A program made the position numbers and the translations under genes. The notes under the pieces were generated by a model that had not been told where the DNA came from, did not search any database, and worked only from the letters and a program-made list of their open reading frames with translations. A stretch of DNA of 64,000 nucleotides from Hondaea fermentalgiana (Eukaryota; Sar; Bigyra; Thraustochytrida; Thraustochytriidae), in assembly GCA_014084085.1 (NCBI GenBank), contig NPFB01000089.1:17652-81651 (forward strand), written 5' to 3'. Position 1 is the first letter of the stretch, and every line of letters begins with the position of its first letter. Below, in pieces: positions 1 to 11,942 of the stretch.

Positions 1-40
<40 letters not shown>

Positions 41-240
41 ATGTTGTTGTTGTTGTTGTTGCTGCTGCTGCTGCTGCTGTTGTTGTTGTTGTTGCTGCTT
101 TTGTTGTTGTTGCTGCTGTTGCTGCTGCTGCTGCTGTTGTTGTTGTTGTTGCTGTTGTTGTTGCTGCTGCTGTTGCTGCTGCATCATCATCATCATCATC
201 ATTTGCTGCTGTTGCTGTTGCTGCTGTTGCTGCTGCTGAG
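1..240 (-). repeat. CAG/CAA polyglutamine tract with a poly-Met run
   Basis: The coding strand reads almost only CAG and CAA (Gln) for the whole stretch, interrupted at about 182-205 by a run of seven consecutive ATG codons giving poly-methionine. Mixed CAG/CAA use argues for a selected Gln-rich protein segment rather than a pure expanding trinucleotide. Confidence 0.9.
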
Positions 241-1184
241 CGCCGCCTTGCGCATGTTGGGGCATCATAGGGTGCTGGCCTGCCATCATCTGGGCTTGCT
301 GTTGCGAGTATTGGCGCTGTTGCTGCTGCTGAGCATGCCCAGGACCTTGTCCACCCGGACCCATCATTCCATATCCAGGTCCACCAGGATACCCTGCATT
401 GGGATGTTGATAAAATCCAGGAAAGGCCTGGTGCTGAAACTGCGAAGGAACGCCTCCCTGGGCACCGTGCGGGAGCCCACTAACATCCCCCATTCCACCT
501 CGCGCATTGGGCTGAGATGTCGCGGGAGACGACGAAGAGGAAGTGGAAGAGGAAGAGGACGTTGTTGACGCTGAGCGCCGGTTCTTTGGCTGTTGAGCTT
601 TGGTGCTCGGAGCCCGAGGTTTCCGCGCGGTCTCAGACTTGGCTCCCGCGCTTTTTGTTGCCGTATTCGCGCGTGCCCGTGCCTTGGGTGCCGCCTTTGA
701 CGAGCCCGAGGCGCTCGAGTTAGAGCTTCCATCACTGCTCGAGGCGGAACTCCCTTGCTGTGCCATCCCTTGGGGCGGCATCATTTGCCAGCCCTGGGGC
801 CCGGAATATCCCATGGGCGGCATCATAGGCTGTCCGCCAGAAGATACTCCAGGCTGAGGACCCCCGTTGCCCATTTGCATCGCTTGCTGCTGCTGCTGTT
901 GCGTCATTGCGTACTGCGAGGCGCCAGGATAACCCTGTCCAGCTGCCTGTTGCTGAAGTTCAGCTTGCTGCTTCTGCTGTTGTTGTTGCTGCTGTTGCTG
1001 CTTCTTCTGTTGCTTTTGTTTTGCCAACTGCTGCTTTAGCTGTTGCTTCTCTTCCTTCTCCTTTTGTTTTTGCTGTTGCTTCTCTTCCTTCTCCTTTTGC
1101 TTTTGCTGCTTCTGCAACTGTTGCTTTTGTTGCTTTTGCTGCTTCTGCAGCTGCTGCTTCTGCTGCTTTTGGAGTTGCTTCTGC

Positions 1185-1226
<42 letters not shown>

Positions 1227-4200
1227 ATTTGCTGCTGCTGCATCATCTGCATTTGCTGCTGCTGTTGCGCCGACATTTGCGCATGCGGCGGAAACATCGC
1301 GTCAGTCTTGGGCTGACCCGGTTGCGGTGAATACATCGCCTGCTGCTGATCGCCATACTGCTGCATGCTCATGTACTGTGGAGTTTGTGACGGTTGCAAG
1401 ACGGGTGACGCTTGTGACGAATCCACCTGTCGATGACGTGACGAAGATGCAGCTGGTCCCTCAGAGGAAACACCAGAGCCTTGAGCGGCGGCGGCGGCGG
1501 CAGCAGCAGCAGCCTGCGAGGCTGCAGCGGACGGCGCGTGCATCCCTGCCGCCGTTGCGCGATTTACCATGTGTGGCGGAACAGCTTGAGGAGGCCAGGC
1601 GCCCGGAGGCATGGGGCCTCCAGCCCAAAGCTGGGCCTGTGCCTGCGCAGCTTGCGCTTGCGCTTGGGCAGCCTGGGCTTGCGCCTGCATCTGCATCTGA
1701 CTCGCATCAAAGGTACCATTTCGCGGATCTTGCATGGCACCAGGTCCCATCCCTGCCGCGTTGGGGGCAGGCATGGACGCAGCTGAAGCAGCGGCCGATT
1801 TCGCCTTAGCCTTTTTGTTAAGCGATGGATGCGGAACGCCGACGGGCACCGGTGCGACAGCGCTCTGCGCGCTGGCACGCTTCTTTGCAGGTCGCGGCGT
1901 CTTGCTGCTCGTACTCGGTTGACGAACCCGCTTGCGCGGCACAACCTTCTTCTTGTCCGAGCGGAACTCCTTGGACGACAAGGTCAGCACCGGAGTCTTT
2001 CGCGCCTTGCCGCCGCGGCGCTTTGGCCCCTCTGTGAACTTCTTGAGCTCAGTCTTCTCGCGATCAAAGGACGTAGGAAGTAGGTGCCCGGGAGCGCAGT
2101 TCACGATAGCGGTATTCACCAGCCGACGGAACACCTTAGCCGTGCGTCGCAGGGGAGAGCCCTTGGGGTTATAGGTGAGGCAATTTTGGAACAAAAGCTC
2201 CACGTCCGCCAGCACCTGATGCACGCTGCGATAAAAGCCGCGCTTCAACAACGTCACCATCGTCGTCAGGTCCATGGGAGCGGCCACGAACGCCAGGTAG
2301 CCCGGCACATAGTTCGGGTCTACCGGCTCTCTGAAGGGCTGCGCTTCCTCGTTCCGGGACGCAAGCTCGACAAAGGAGGCAGCGATGCGGTCCGCAAGAC
2401 CCGAATCGAGGGGCATGCCCAGAGGGATTGCCCACGGATCGATTTGCGCGTTATTGGGCTTAAGTTCCCACGGTGCAAATTGCCGGACCTCGCTTTGGCC
2501 ACTAGGACCCGGCGCCATGGCCACGTGAATTCCGCGAAACGGTGAGTTGGGCCAGCTTTGGACGTCGTCTGCACGAAAACCCTGCACAGTGCCAAGTCGT
2601 CCAGTCCGGTCAACCACCGGCGTGCCCTGCGTAAAGGTGGAGGCCGTGTACGCATTGAATTCACCACGTGATATAAAAATGGCCGGATCTGTTGCCTCTG
2701 GTTTGAAGTAAACCATGTCAAAGATAAACGGCTCCTCCTTCTTCCACTCCACCCACGTGTCCGTCCGCGGCAGAAATCCATTTGCTGACTTGGGAGGTGT
2801 TGAGATCACACGTAACTTGAGCTCCAAAGCAATCGCAGTAAAGTTCTGATGATAGTCGCTGATGTAAATGGCGTCGTTGGCGATCATCGACTTTTTCGAG
2901 TATGGAAAGATTGGTTTTGACGCCAAAAGCTCGCACAGCACCAACGGCCAATGCGCCATGTCATACGGAGGGTTCGTATTTTCCCACGGGGCGTGAAGGG
3001 CCGCCACGTGGTTGTTCTGTGAAGAATACAACGTCTTGCGCAGCTCCAGATACCGTTCTGCAACAAGCTTGTGTGCCTGCGCGCAGTAAATAAAGTGGTC
3101 TCCGTACTGTGGCACCCTCAATTGCGCATGTAACCACGTGCGGTCAAAGCGTGCGGAACGCTGCAGCCATTCGTTATCGAGCATCGCCACAAGATCGCTC
3201 CCCGCGGTCCGATACGCTGCCCCGGAGGACGCCATCCTCGAAGCAGACGAGACAGACGCAGGGCCAGACCCAGAAGCTTCCCATGCGCCATCATCGGTGC
3301 GGTAGCTCGAACTCGAGCTTGAACTCGCGGCACGCCGCACAGGAGAAATCGCTGGAGAAGTTGCCGCAGATGAGCTGCTGCTAGTGGTTGCGCGACCGCC
3401 TTGCGCTCCGCCTGTTTGTGCGTTTCCACCTCCTGCTGGTGTCGACGAGCTTCCGGCGCGACCGTTGTTCGCCGTGACGTTGCTGCTTCGACTGTTGCTG
3501 CTGCTGCTGCTGCTGCTGCTCGACGAAGCGCCTCTGTTACCAGCACCAGTACTGCTCGAGGCTGCTCTGCTGGCACTCGCAGCGCCTTGGGTACCGCTCG
3601 AACTACTGCTACTTGTCGCACCTGCACCTCGGGAAGCAGCTGCGCCACTGGCACCAGCACCTGCGATAGCAGAGTTTCCATCCGCCCCTGAGGAACCATT
3701 TGTGTCAAGGAGAACATCGCGGACCTGGCGCAGTCGACCGGCTGCACGACGTGCAGCACGGCGGATGCCTCGCCCCGGAGGCGTCGTTCCTGCGCCCGAA
3801 TGGCTAATCGCGGAGGGACTCTCGGCACGCAACAAATGAAGTTCGCCTCGAGTTATTTGCAGATCGCGCGCAGCGCGACGCTCTTCTTCTGCATCCTCAT
3901 CGTCATCCCCAATCTCGTACGCTTCATCCTCCGGATCGCCGTCGTTGGTGTCCATTGATGCCTGACTGACAAGCGCAGGTGTACGTCCCGCAGCCCCACC
4001 TCCGGTGCGTTGCACCGGTTGTTGCTGGGGCTCGTCGTCACGATATGTAATGACCCGCCGACGCACAGAGCGGCGACCGCTCTCGAGAATATCGCGGTCC
4101 TGCTCTTCCAGAATCGCCAGCACCTCTTGCAAAGCCGATTGCTCTTTGAGCCGCAGGACGCGCTCGAGGTTCGAAACGGCGCGAATCCGGCTTTCGGGAC

Positions 4201-7200
4201 TCGAGGTGTCGGGCTGCTCTTCATATGGAACAAGTTGCGCATCGCAGAGGGGGAGACTAGGAATAAGGTGCGGGGCCATTTGCACCTCGGCATCGACCGC
4301 GTTGCCAAAACTATCGTAGACCAGCTCCTTTTTGTCACGCGCAAAAAACTGCGCCGGGTACGTGCTGCGATACTCTCGACCATCACCGATTCCCAGAAAG
4401 TTGAGGCGACCCATGGAGTCAGTGCACACTACATCAGAACCTGTGCGCCCGTACGGCAAAAACTGTACGTCGAGAACATACGCGATTCCTGACGAGTGCA
4501 GCGCAAGGTTTTCGCACACCAGAGAACCGTCAACAATGTCCCAGAGGACAACGAGGCCATCCCACCCAGCACTCATCGCCAGACGAGGATTTGTAGGGTG
4601 CGTAACGAGGGTAAGGACCTGGCTCCGGTGCTTGCGCAAAACATGCACCAGTTCGCCACGTCCGTGGGCGTCCCACACGCGAAGCTCCTGAGCCCAGTAA
4701 GCGCGAATGTCTCGTTGGCTTGTGGGCACGATCGTTTGCGCAGTGACAATCCAGCGATCATCGCATGACCACGCAACAGCGTCGAGCCCTGGCGTGCGCT
4801 TGGCGCGGCGATTCCGAGCAACGCTCGAAGACGCCGGGCTCCGGCTGCGACCATTCGAAGTCGTCCCATTGGACGTATCGCTGTGTTGCCGCGCGGCAAG
4901 CCCGCGCCGACCCTCGCCGCCATTGCCACCGTCTGCATCCGTACCAGAGCCGCCTCCACGGCCACTCTCGTTTTGCGACACACTGACAAAGTTCCGCACG
5001 ACATCTTCGTGAGGCTCCGTTTGCGTGCTCAACGAGAAGGAGACGCGAGGCAGCGAGAAAAGAAAACCCGCATGACTGTCGAGCGAACTGAATTGCGTGG
5101 TGTGCTTCCACTCCCAAACGCGGCCTATGCCTTCCTTGACCGAAGTAGCAAGAAGGCGATAGCCGTCTTTGGACCACGCCAAACTCGAAACGGTGGACAT
5201 TTGCGAGTTCACCATGTTGATGAGACGGTTCGACCCGTTCCGATACGCGCAATTGACCAGCGGCGAGGCGGCAATGAGAGCTGTCTGGCACTTGTCTAAA
5301 ATGTCTGCACCCGGAGACTTTTGCCCGCACCACACGCGAATGCTCCCGTCCTCGGCTCCTGTGGCGATAAAGCCACCCGCGGGATGAACAGCCACGCAGT
5401 TCACCTCGCTGGGGCATGCATTGTTTCGATTAACGTGGGGGAGGACTGTAGGCGTGCGCTGGTCCACCGTCGTGGGCTCGACACGCACAACGGCGGTATC
5501 GTAGATAGAGTCGGTGTCCCAAATGCACAACGAACCATCATTGCTGGCACTGTACAGCAGGCCTGTATGCACGTCGAAACGCACCGCTTCAATGCCCTTT
5601 TTGTGGCCTTTGAGAACACAAAGCGCGCGACCCGAAGGCAACTCCCAGATGCGAATGGAGAGATCATCCGAAGTGGAGGCAAGTACAACACCTCCATCAG
5701 CTCGACGTTTAATGGCCACGTCGCACACGTTGTGCTCGTGGCCTCGCAAAGTCTTGAGCAACTCGCCACTTCGCGCAGACCACACCTTGAGAAGCTTGTC
5801 GTCGGCGCCTGTGACCACGAACTCGCCTTCTGGATCGACGCCGATGCAATAGACAAAGGAGAAATGACCCTGTGTCTTTTTGAGAAATTTCATCTTGCTG
5901 TACAGCGCACCAGCGGGCATCTTGGGTTCATGGTGCTGGCCCGTGAATGCATTACGCGTCGGTTTGCGCCCAAGCGCCACCTTTCGTCGAAGCTCAGCTG
6001 CCTTAGCCTCGAGTGCTTCGGTTTCTTCCCGCCTCTTTTCGATACGATGCGCAAAGTCGATGGCGCCACGATCGTCGCCGTGACGTTGTGCTTTCATCTC
6101 GAGGCTCCGAACCTCACGCCGGCGCGTGCGAATAGCATCCCTTGTACCCACAAGCTCCTCAATCAGGTTTCGCTGCTCGAGGGCTGCGGCCTCTCGCCTT
6201 GTTTCGATTGTATCAATGGCGGTTTCTGCCATGTACGTCATTGCAGAACTGAGGTTTCCAAAGTGCCAGGCTACGTCGGCTACCGTTCCAGGACGGCGCG
6301 ACCCTGTCCACGACTCTACCGTTGGCAGCAGACCCATGCGCACCACGTCCTCACGAAGAGCAGCTGCGGCATGGGTACATCCAAGACGGTTTTCTAAATA
6401 GCTCGAAATGAAATGAATCATTCGTGCCTGGCTCATCTCCTCCTCCATGGCCTTGCGTCTTGAGAGAATGAGCGCACATTCTTGCCGATCTTCCCAGGCA
6501 CGGGTCGACGGGACATCGTCTCCGCCATCAGTATCCTTATCAATCGTGTCTAGCGCGTCTACCATTTCAACGTCATCGTTGTCATTGGCCTCACCGTCCC
6601 TCGGTGGTGCCGTTGCTGATGCGGATGGTGCTGATGGCGCTGTTGGCGTTGGAACAGATGGTGCTGTTAGCGTTGTTGCTGTCGGTGCTGGCGCAGGTGC
6701 TGTTGGTTCAGATGGTGCTGCTGGTGTTGTTACAGGCGACGTTGCAGAGGAAGCATCTGTTGGCGCTGCAGCTTCTGATGCGTCTGCTGCTGCTACTGAT
6801 GATGACGATGGTATTGACGCTGAAGACTGTAATGGATCTGAAGGAGTTTCTGGTGCAGTAGCAGCAGCTGCTGGTACCGTTGATGACAACGATGATGATG
6901 ATGATGATGTTGGTGGTGCCGCGGGTGTCGTATCTGATGCGGCTGCGGATATTGGTAGTGCTTCTGCCGCTTGCTCTGCTGGTACTGAAGCTGACGAGGA
7001 CGACGAACTCGCTGCAGCAGTTTCGTCTGGTACACTTTTGGTCAATGTCGTTGTGCTTGGTGAAGGTCCGGATTGAAGATCGTGAGAAGACGACGATGGT
7101 GGCACGCTCGACGCAGGCATTACAGCTGTCTCAGAGGAAGTGTGCTTGTCTTTCTCCAAGTCCTTGTCTGCCTTGGCGGGCTTGTTCATTTCTGCATCTT

Positions 7201-8260
7201 GTGCATTTGCCTCTTTCGTTTCTGACACAGGAATAATTGCAGATGATGCCGCTGTCTCTTGTTTCGTTGGCGATGATGGTGATATCGAGTCTACTTGGTC
7301 TGGCTTGTGGTCTATTGACGGTTCTGCAGCAGCTAAAGATGATGACGAAGATGAGGATGATGTTGATGAAAGTGTCGACGCAGGTCCTTCTGGTGCTTCT
7401 TTCATCTCTACGTCTTGCTCTGATTGGGCCTTCTCTTCCACGATCACATTTGCCGGTGCTCCTTCGCTGCCTGATTCAATCACCGAGGGAGGAACCTCCT
7501 CCTTGGAAAGCGATGCAGCGACCGTCGAAGGTTCCGACTCCTTCGTCGTTGACCCAGACGGCTCTTTGTGTGCGTCAGCTGCGGGCTCAGAAGCAGACGC
7601 CTTGTCCTCGTTAGACCAGGTTTCCTCAGCAGGTGCTTTGTTCTCAGCAAATGATTTTTCCTCGGCAGGTGCCTTTTCCTCCATGGAGGTTTTATAATCA
7701 CTGTCCTCTGTCTGAGATGACGGGCCGCTCTCCTTGTGCGAAGCGTCGCCTGTTGAAACCTCTTGTGTTTGACCCGATGCAGAAGGTTTGATAGTTCCAG
7801 GAGAACCAAGGAGCTCGCGCTCTTCGCACGAGCTGTCGTGCCGGTCTCGTGAGACTTGGTGCTCGTCGCCGTCGTCGCGGGAGCCTTTGTGTTCGTCGCG
7901 TGAGCCTTCGGCGTCTGCAACATAATTTGCGGCGAGCTCGAGTCCGCCCACGGACAAAGCCTTGCCGGAGTCGTCAAAGTCGACATTGATGTCAAAGTCC
8001 ATCTCCATTCCGGGCGAGCCAGCAAAGGCAAAGTCGCCCCCGGACAGGACCGACATTTTGGACGGCGCAAGCGACGCGAGGGGGCCCTGCGACATCGCAT
8101 CGCCCTCCACGCGGTTGACGATGTCGTCCACAACGGCGCGCACGTCCTCCACGCCGGGCTTGTTGGCGGCGGCGACGTCGTCGCTGTTGTTGCCGCCGTC
8201 GAGCGCGAGGTGCGCGTCCCTCCCCGCGTCGTCGGCGTCCGCACGCGCTGCGGCGGCCTC
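1..8260 (-). CDS. BRWD/PHIP-like WD40-bromodomain protein (partial at both ends)
   Basis: A single reverse frame stays open across the whole stretch, about 2750 codons; it runs off the left window edge inside a polyglutamine tract and enters the N gap on the right. Numbering from the first ATG seen (8095), residues ~100-490 are acidic Ser/Thr/Ala-rich; ~525-590 resemble the N-terminal helical region of BRWD/PHIP proteins; WD40 repeats fill ~740-1330 (GH...IW/VW units); ~1650-1800 match the BRWD Tudor-like domain (QYGDHFIYCAQAH); and ~1900-1995 form one bromodomain (PMDLTT motif, TYNP with the acetyl-lysine-binding Asn). Ser-runs, Ala/Gln-rich sequence, Lys/Gln coils and long poly-Gln follow. 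The family reads acetylated or methylated histones in the nucleus and can act as a CUL4 adaptor. Animal members have two bromodomains; only one is seen here. The frame is already coding at the gap edge, so the true start probably lies in or beyond the gap. Confidence 0.88.
1020..1290 (-). repeat. Second Gln/Lys-rich low-complexity segment of the BRWD-like gene
   Basis: The coding strand reads repeats of QKQQ, QKEKEEKQQ and a pure (CAG)n block near 1194-1226. The protein is predicted to be a charged, Gln-rich coil between the bromodomain and the final poly-Gln tract. Confidence 0.85.
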
Positions 8261-8360
8261 NNNNNNNNNNNNNNNNNNNNNNNNNNNNNNNNNNNNNNNN
8301 NNNNNNNNNNNNNNNNNNNNNNNNNNNNNNNNNNNNNNNNNNNNNNNNNNNNNNNNNNNN
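8261..8360. other. Assembly gap of exactly 100 N
   Basis: One hundred N, the usual placeholder for a gap of unknown size. It truncates the 5' part of the BRWD-like gene. The right flank is a CCTG microsatellite followed by CG dinucleotides, a typical assembly break. Confidence 0.98.
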
Positions 8361-8378
8361 CCTGCCGGCTGCCGGCTG

Positions 8379-8379
<1 letters not shown>

Positions 8380-8409
<30 letters not shown>

Positions 8410-8410
8410 C
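8380..8410. repeat. (CCTG)n microsatellite
   Basis: About 7.7 units of CCTG immediately beside the assembly gap, followed by alternating CG. Confidence 0.95.
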
Positions 8411-8580
8411 GCGCGCGCGCGGGGGGCGGCCGGTCGACCGGGGATCGGAGGATCGATCGATCGATCAGAGTCTGCCCCGCCTTCTTCCCTCCCTTCTTCT
8501 CCCTTTCTCTCTCTTTTGCAGCGCGGCTGATTCTTTTTCCCTGCGCTTGGGCGAGCCGCGCCGCGCACTGCGCTATCGCC

Positions 8581-8643
8581 GCGCGCAAGTGTGCAATGGC
8601 TGCGCGCAAGTGCGGAATGGCTGCCCGCAAGTGCAGAATCGCG
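8581..8643. repeat. 21-bp direct tandem repeat, three copies
   Basis: Three adjacent units at 8581-8601, 8602-8622 and 8623-8643 share the consensus GCGCGCAAGTGYGGAATGGCT with a few differences, diverging most in the third copy. It is in the non-coding interval between divergent genes. Confidence 0.9.
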
Positions 8644-9719
8644 TCGCGGCGGGCAGGCGCGGGAAGTTCCGTTTTACGAACGGAAGAGCGAGGATATACT
8701 CTGACTGCCGCCGCCGCGCTCTGCTTGGCCGCCTTTGCGAGGGCCGGCGGGCGTGCGGACGGGCGCGAATACAAGTTTTTGCAAGCGCGGGTCTTTCATG
8801 GATGGGTGCCGCGCAGCCAAGGAAGCTAAAGCAGCGATGTTGACAGTGAGACCCTCCGCGAGCTTGCTGCGCGGCAAATCGCGGCGAGAGTAGAAGAGGA
8901 AACCTGGGGGTCGAGCACTTTCTTTTGGACCGCTCTTCGCGTTTCAACCTGGTCGCGAGGAGAGATTTGAGGTCGTGTACGTTAGCGACGAGTCGCGCGT
9001 CTAACATGGGCAGGCAGCGCGAGGCGAGGCAATGTAAAATGCGTGAATTTTGACAGAATGGTGCCCCGTGCACACAATTTATAGATGTTGGGTTGGTTGG
9101 CTTTTCAAAAAATAACTGTTTTGGCTCTTGGTCTCGCCTGATAATTTCCATGTCGAATGTAGCCTTTATGTGGATGGTAGAAAAAGTCGACGGCTGCAAG
9201 TAAAAATGGTACGCACCAAGTTGAAGCAGGGATTCCTTCTCTCGTTCTTGGCCAGACCTGGTCTTGCTCTGACTGGTCGCATGGTGGCGACGTCATTCAC
9301 TACTTGAGCTGCTTCGTATACTAGGCCTATACCATGGTGTACGTGGTCATTTCTTTTCATCTAGTATCGTGTAGTAGCATTTTATGCATGCACGCCGCGG
9401 CGAGGGAGCACCACGGTTGGGCTTGCCACCACAATGAAAAAAAAGCACTAAAAAAATAAAATAAAAAAATCATCGAGGACAAGATCGACGGCAGACTCCG
9501 TCCAGGCGGCACGCGCGACCGGTCGGTGCCGGGCGCTCGCTCGCTCGTCGCCGCGGTTGGCGCTCTCCGGGCCCTCGCTCCGCGCGCGCCGTTGCCCTTC
9601 GCGCGAGATCTTTGTCGCGCGGCAGTCAGGCAGACAGCCAGCCTTTCGTCCGCGCGCGAAACGGGTGACGGTGGTTGTTGGTGTGGCGCACAGGCCAAGC
9701 CAGCGACGTGACCAGCACC

Positions 9720-11942
9720 ATGTTCGGGAGCTCGACGGCCAGCAGCAACCCTTTCGGAGGGGCGGCGAGTGGCGGCGGCGGCGGCGGCCTCTTTGGTGGC
9801 TCGTCCTCCACTCCGGCCTCGGGCGGTGGTCTCTTTGGATCGTCGACGCCGCAGCAAAACAGCGGCGGCCTCTTTGGGTCGTCTACACCGCAACAGAATA
9901 ACAGCGGCGGCGGTGGCGGTCTCTTTGGATCGTCAACACCGCAGCAGAGCGGTGGTGGTCTCTTTGGAGGGTCTTCCACAGCTCAACCCCAGCAACAAAA
10001 CAGTGGCGGAGGTGGACTCTTTGGAGGTTCGAATTCCGCAACTTCGGGGTCCCTCTTTGGCGGTTCTTCATCCTCGGCGGCGCCCTCAGGCGGCGGCCTT
10101 TTCGGTGGCAGCGGCGGCAACACTTCTTCATCAAATTCCGGGTCCCTTTTTGGTGGGACCTCGAATACTGGCGGAGGTGGTCTTTTTGGCAACACGAACA
10201 ATAATAACAATAGCAGCGGCGGCGGTCTTTTCGGCAGCAGCAATAACAACAACAACAACAACAACAGCGGTGGCGGCCTCTTTGGTAGTAGCAACAACAG
10301 TGGTGGCGGCGGCGGAGGAGGAGGTCTCTTCGGCAATACCAACAATAACAATAATGGTGGAGGTGGCCTCTTTGGCAACACCAACAATAACAACAACAGT
10401 GGCGGCGGCGGCCTCTTCGGCGCAAACAATAACCAGCAGCAGCAACAACAACAAGTTCAGCAACAACAGCAAATCCCCTTTACTGGCGCGCTGCAGCTGC
10501 TGGCGTACGCGGATGCGAGCGATCTTCAGTTCGGATCCATTCCAGAAGGCGCGACAGGTCTCGCAGACTGCGTGCGGGTACGCGTTGTCCCGGAACCGCT
10601 ACACACGCAGCTTCTCGAGCAGCAAGTGGAGATGAATCGGCAGGGCAAGATGCTTCGCGACATGCTCAATCAGTCAAACGCTGAGGCCTTGCGTCTCCTG
10701 GAAAAGACGGCGCAGGTAGACCAGGGCGTCCTGCACTTGCGCAACTCGCTCAAGCGCCAGGAAGAAATGGTCGTCGGACTCAAGGCGGACGCGAGGTCCT
10801 TTAAAGCCGTCGACGATGCGCTGCACGAGGCAAGACGCATGGCGCACCCAGGCGGGTTCACGACAAACAAAGCCATTCCGTCTGACTTTTTCTGGCTTTT
10901 GCTGCGTTCGCTCGAGAGTCGATTGACAGAGTACGAGGCACGTACCAAGGAGCTTAGTACGCTTCTTTCGAGCCAAGAGCGTTCGCGAAACCGCTCGGCA
11001 ATTCAGGTTATTGTTTCGATTCTCCGTCAGCAGCACCAGACCTTCAAGGCGATGGCGGCTGCTGTTGCCGAGATGCACGATAAGATGGACGAGCTTCGCG
11101 AACAGTACAAGGAGTGGCATCTCATGGTACACGGCGACGTCCCCCGCGATTTTCAGCAAGAGGACAACAAAGAGCGAGAGCGCCGGCGAAAGCTTTTGCG
11201 CAAGGTCGACGAGCAAGCTGCCATGTGGACAGGGCCTGCCAATGGGGGCCAGCAGCAGCAACAGCAGCAACAACAGCAACAACAACAGCAGCAACAACAA
11301 CAACAACAGCAGGCTGCAGGCAGCAACGGAACCTCGACCGGGCTCTTTGGAGGGGCAGGGTCTTCTTCATCCAATACTGGAACCTCTGGAGGTGGTCTTT
11401 TTGGTGGATCAAACACCACAGCAGCAACATCGTCCACGTCGAACACTGGCACGAACTCAAGCTCGGGTGGTCTCTTCGGTGGAAGCGGCAACACCAACAC
11501 CACCTCCACAACTACTAATGGCCAACAGCAAACCTCGACAACGTCTGGAAATGGTGGTGGCGGTCTCTTTGGGTCGAGCAGCTCATCCACCTCGACCAGC
11601 AATGCAGGCGGCGGTGGACTTTTCGGCTCTTCGAACACTTCGTCATCGTCCACCACCGCGACTGCGGGAAATACCGCTGGCGGCAGTGGAGGCGGCCTCT
11701 TCGGGTCTTCGGGCGGGACGAGCACCGGTGGAAGTACATCCGGCTCTCTTTTCGGCAGCAGCAGCAGTAGCAGCACCGGTGCGGCCGGGACGGCCAGCTC
11801 GGGCGCCGGTGACAATACTAGCACGTCTTTGTTCTCTGGCCCATCGACGCCGCTGCAGTCTGCATCCTCGGGTCCTGGCAGCAATGCAGGTACCACTGCC
11901 CCTCGCAAGAAGTCGAGCAGGCGCAACTCTCGCCGCAAGTAA
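9720..11942 (+). CDS. NUP58: Nucleoporin NUP58-like FG/GLFG-repeat protein
   Basis: A 740-residue central-channel nucleoporin. Residues 1-~245 contain about fifteen LFG repeats (mostly GLFG, some SLFG) with Gln- then Asn-rich spacers. Residues ~260-515 form the structured coiled-coil region; the stretch beginning PSDFF near residue 395 and the segment ending REQYKEWH match human NUP58, where this helical region assembles with NUP62 and NUP54. A poly-Gln run (~512-535) leads to a second FG region with seven LFG repeats and Ser/Thr/Gly spacers. The protein ends in a basic KKSSRRNSRRK-like tail, as the animal protein ends in a basic tail. The FG repeats bind importins during nucleocytoplasmic transport. 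The chosen ATG begins MFGSS directly with an FG motif; the frame is open 15 codons upstream but without another ATG. No intron is needed. Confidence 0.88.
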   Translation: MFGSSTASSNPFGGAASGGGGGGLFGGSSSTPASGGGLFGSSTPQQNSGGLFGSSTPQQNNSGGGGGLFGSSTPQQSGGGLFGGSSTAQPQQQNSGGGGLFGGSNSATSGSLFGGSSSSAAPSGGGLFGGSGGNTSSSNSGSLFGGTSNTGGGGLFGNTNNNNNSSGGGLFGSSNNNNNNNNSGGGLFGSSNNSGGGGGGGGLFGNTNNNNNGGGGLFGNTNNNNNSGGGGLFGANNNQQQQQQQVQQQQQIPFTGALQLLAYADASDLQFGSIPEGATGLADCVRVRVVPEPLHTQLLEQQVEMNRQGKMLRDMLNQSNAEALRLLEKTAQVDQGVLHLRNSLKRQEEMVVGLKADARSFKAVDDALHEARRMAHPGGFTTNKAIPSDFFWLLLRSLESRLTEYEARTKELSTLLSSQERSRNRSAIQVIVSILRQQHQTFKAMAAAVAEMHDKMDELREQYKEWHLMVHGDVPRDFQQEDNKERERRRKLLRKVDEQAAMWTGPANGGQQQQQQQQQQQQQQQQQQQQQAAGSNGTSTGLFGGAGSSSSNTGTSGGGLFGGSNTTAATSSTSNTGTNSSSGGLFGGSGNTNTTSTTTNGQQQTSTTSGNGGGGLFGSSSSSTSTSNAGGGGLFGSSNTSSSSTTATAGNTAGGSGGGLFGSSGGTSTGGSTSGSLFGSSSSSSTGAAGTASSGAGDNTSTSLFSGPSTPLQSASSGPGSNAGTTAPRKKSSRRNSRRK

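Larger units (their letters stand above)
8361..9719. other. Region between the BRWD-like gene and NUP58
   Basis: No convincing coding frame. It holds a (CCTG)n run at 8380-8410, CG dinucleotides, a GATC repeat at 8452-8466, a 21-bp tandem repeat at 8581-8643, and AT-richer sequence at 9050-9480 with A-rich runs at 9434-9470. Expected to carry the 5' ends and promoters of both divergent genes, and possibly a first exon of the BRWD-like gene that I cannot define. Confidence 0.6.

Noticed and set aside
5321..6397. Forward 358-codon frame opposite the BRWD-like gene
   Set aside because: It lies antisense to clear WD40 repeats in the reverse frame and has no homology of its own.
6447..7697. Forward Asp/Ala/Ser-rich frames with DDDD and SSAS runs
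   Set aside because: They mirror the antisense of the Ser/Thr-rich N-terminus of the BRWD-like protein.
7480..8568. Reverse frame spanning the N gap
   Set aside because: Out of phase with the BRWD-like frame, and the translated N block makes its continuity meaningless.
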